Both the position numbers and the translations under genes were made by a program. A stretch of DNA of 6,502 nt from Rhodobacterales bacterium (GTDB lineage Bacteria; Pseudomonadota; Alphaproteobacteria; Rhodobacterales; Rhodobacteraceae). How positions within the stretch are numbered: the first letter of the stretch is position 1; every line of letters starts with the position of its first letter. Positions 5,326 to 6,502 of the stretch are shown in pieces. Location of the stretch: assembly GCA_025357355.1 (NCBI GenBank), contig JANXPK010000465.1, positions 1-6,502 on the forward strand, given 5' to 3'. The notes beneath the pieces were generated by a model that worked only from the letters and a program-made list of their open reading frames with translations, was not told the origin of the DNA and searched no databases.

Positions 5326-6502
5326 CTAGCCGGTCAGGCCGAACGCCTTCTTGATGGCGTCCTGGGTGGTCTTGCCAAAATTGCCATCAAGCGGACCAGT
5401 GTAGAAACTGTGGTCCCTGAGGATCTTCTGTAGCGCCTTGCGGGCCGGGGCCTTGAACATGTCGGGGCGGGTGGTGAGTTGGTTCAGGACCTGATCGCTG
5501 CCGGAACGCAGCGCGGAATAGAGGTATTTCGCGACATCGTCGGGACCGGCGCCGGGAACCTGGCCTTCGTCGATCAGGCCGGCATAGTTGAACATCGCCT
5601 CGGGCTGGCGCAGATCGGCGGCCTGGCGGAAATAGTCGAGCGCCTTGGCCGGGTCGGGGGTCAGCCCGAGGCCGCCTTGATAATAGAGAAAACCAAGGTC
5701 GTTCACCGCATCCGCCAGACCCTGCTTAGCGGCGGCCTGATAAAGCGACAGCGCCTTGGCAGGGTCAGCGGTGACACCGAGCCCCTTTTCATAAAGCTTG
5801 GCCAATTCGTACTGTGACTCAGCCGCCCCGGCATTGGCGGCGCGGGTCAGGTATTTGACGCCCTCGGCCAGATTGTAGCGGGGATCGGCGGGGTTGAGGT
5901 GGATGCGGGCCAGACCGAACATCTGCCGCGTATCGCCACTGTCGGCGAGGGCGCGCATCTGTTGTTCCTGATCGGGTTTGATCGCGGACCACGCCTGTGC
6001 CGGGTCGGCGGTAGAGGCGACGTCGATGGTGCCTTCGGTATTGCCTGCCAGATAGAACGGCGTGCCCGACAGCGAGCCGTATTGGTAGGGTTCCTGCAGG
6101 TTGCCGGTTTCCTTGAGCACCTGATCGCGGACCTGACGGAACATCAGGCCGATCTCGACATTGGGATGGCCGAAAGCGTCGATCAGGGCGGTGGCATAGG
6201 GGCTGTCCTGCCCGGTGCCATCCAGCGCCACCTGGCCCGCCTTGGCGGCATAGGCGACCAGCGTGCCAAGATCGGGATTGACCGGGGCCAGACCCGCGGG
6301 CGGGGCGTTGGGGTCGGCGGTGTTGCCTGTAACGCTGGTGTCGGCGAGTTTGTCAAAGCCGGCCACGCCGACAAAGGGGTTGTTGCGGCAGCTGTCCAGA
6401 ATGACCACCCGCATCTTGCGCGCAGACTCCACCGCCTTGAGCACTTGCGCCAGCGGGATGCCCACCCGTACGATATCGGCTGCGACCTTGACCTTGGCGT
6501 CG
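5326..6502 (-). CDS. Caspase-like (peptidase C14) protein with Sel1 repeats and peptidoglycan-binding-like C-terminus, 5' end missing
   Basis: The frame is open to the right edge, so the N-terminus is outside; 391 residues are visible. Visible residues 1-150 are the C-terminal half of a caspase-fold domain: VRVGIPLAQVLKAVESARK, then RVVILDSCRNNPF with the catalytic cysteine C38 (codon 6390-6388), then GTLVAYAAKAGQVA (about 79-92) and a closing MFRQVRDQVL...SGTPFYLAG. The catalytic His should lie upstream, beyond the window. A longer Asp/Pro/Ala-rich loop (about 50-78) sits between the Cys motif and GTLVAYA. From about 190 to 334 come three to four Sel1-type helical repeats (YELAKLYEKGLGVTADPAKAL, and so on), a protein-binding scaffold. 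The end (355-388, LQKILRDHSFYTGPLDGNFG) resembles a peptidoglycan-binding helical bundle. Such proteins are often secreted; substrate is unknown. A GTG at 6465 is internal to the domain and not a likely start. Confidence 0.9.
   Translation of the reverse strand, partial: DAKVKVAADIVRVGIPLAQVLKAVESARKMRVVILDSCRNNPFVGVAGFDKLADTSVTGNTADPNAPPAGLAPVNPDLGTLVAYAAKAGQVALDGTGQDSPYATALIDAFGHPNVEIGLMFRQVRDQVLKETGNLQEPYQYGSLSGTPFYLAGNTEGTIDVASTADPAQAWSAIKPDQEQQMRALADSGDTRQMFGLARIHLNPADPRYNLAEGVKYLTRAANAGAAESQYELAKLYEKGLGVTADPAKALSLYQAAAKQGLADAVNDLGFLYYQGGLGLTPDPAKALDYFRQAADLRQPEAMFNYAGLIDEGQVPGAGPDDVAKYLYSALRSGSDQVLNQLTTRPDMFKAPARKALQKILRDHSFYTGPLDGNFGKTTQDAIKKAFGLTG

Noticed and set aside
5289..5328. 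Mini-frame after AAAAAAGGAGGA (TTG start, 5301 region)
   Set aside because: The GGAGG is better explained as the reverse of the minus-strand terminator tail; the frame is under 12 codons and has no ATG.

Overview
The window looks like chromosomal DNA of a high-G+C alphaproteobacterium, most likely Rhodobacterales (Rhodobacteraceae). The basis is the GC-rich codon usage, the style of the glutaryl-CoA dehydrogenase and its divergent LysR regulator, and the caspase-like/Sel1 protein. The genus cannot be fixed from sequence alone. I see no transposase, tRNA, rRNA, CRISPR array or phage gene.

Layout. (1) 1-448, minus: 5' part of a GcvA-type LysR regulator, cut by the left edge. (2) 449-546: a short divergent control region with an imperfect inverted repeat (492-521). 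(3) 547-1764, plus: gcdH, glutaryl-CoA dehydrogenase, the decarboxylating FAD enzyme of lysine/tryptophan/glutarate breakdown; the LysR protein is its probable regulator. (4) 1765-1945: a hairpin just after gcdH, then an AT-rich nested dyad overlapping a TTGACT -35-like box. (5) 1946-4814, plus: three co-directional genes, probably one transcription unit. They encode an unrecognised exported protein with two cysteines, a prokaryotic pentameric ligand-gated ion channel (Cys-loop receptor superfamily) and, 6 bases later, an LtrA-family multispan membrane protein. (6) 4815-5325: a convergent gap of about 510 bases with no convincing gene but much structure: a hairpin, an 8+8 palindrome, ACCTAC repeats phased at exactly 11 bp, an inverted pair of REP-like palindromic elements, and a terminator for the last gene. 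(7) 5326-6502, minus: C-terminal part of a caspase-like (peptidase C14) protein with Sel1 repeats and a peptidoglycan-binding-like C-terminus; its N-terminus lies beyond the right edge.

How the parts relate. LysR and gcdH form a catabolic regulator/enzyme pair. The middle operon is a cell-envelope unit: an exported protein, an ion channel whose ligand domain would face the periplasm, and an integral membrane protein of unknown function. I infer a sensing or transport role but nothing in the sequence names the ligand. The most unusual material is the gap between ltrA and the caspase-like gene: it carries promoter- or operator-like repeats although no annotated gene starts there, which suggests a hidden small RNA or short transcript, or the control region of a lost gene.
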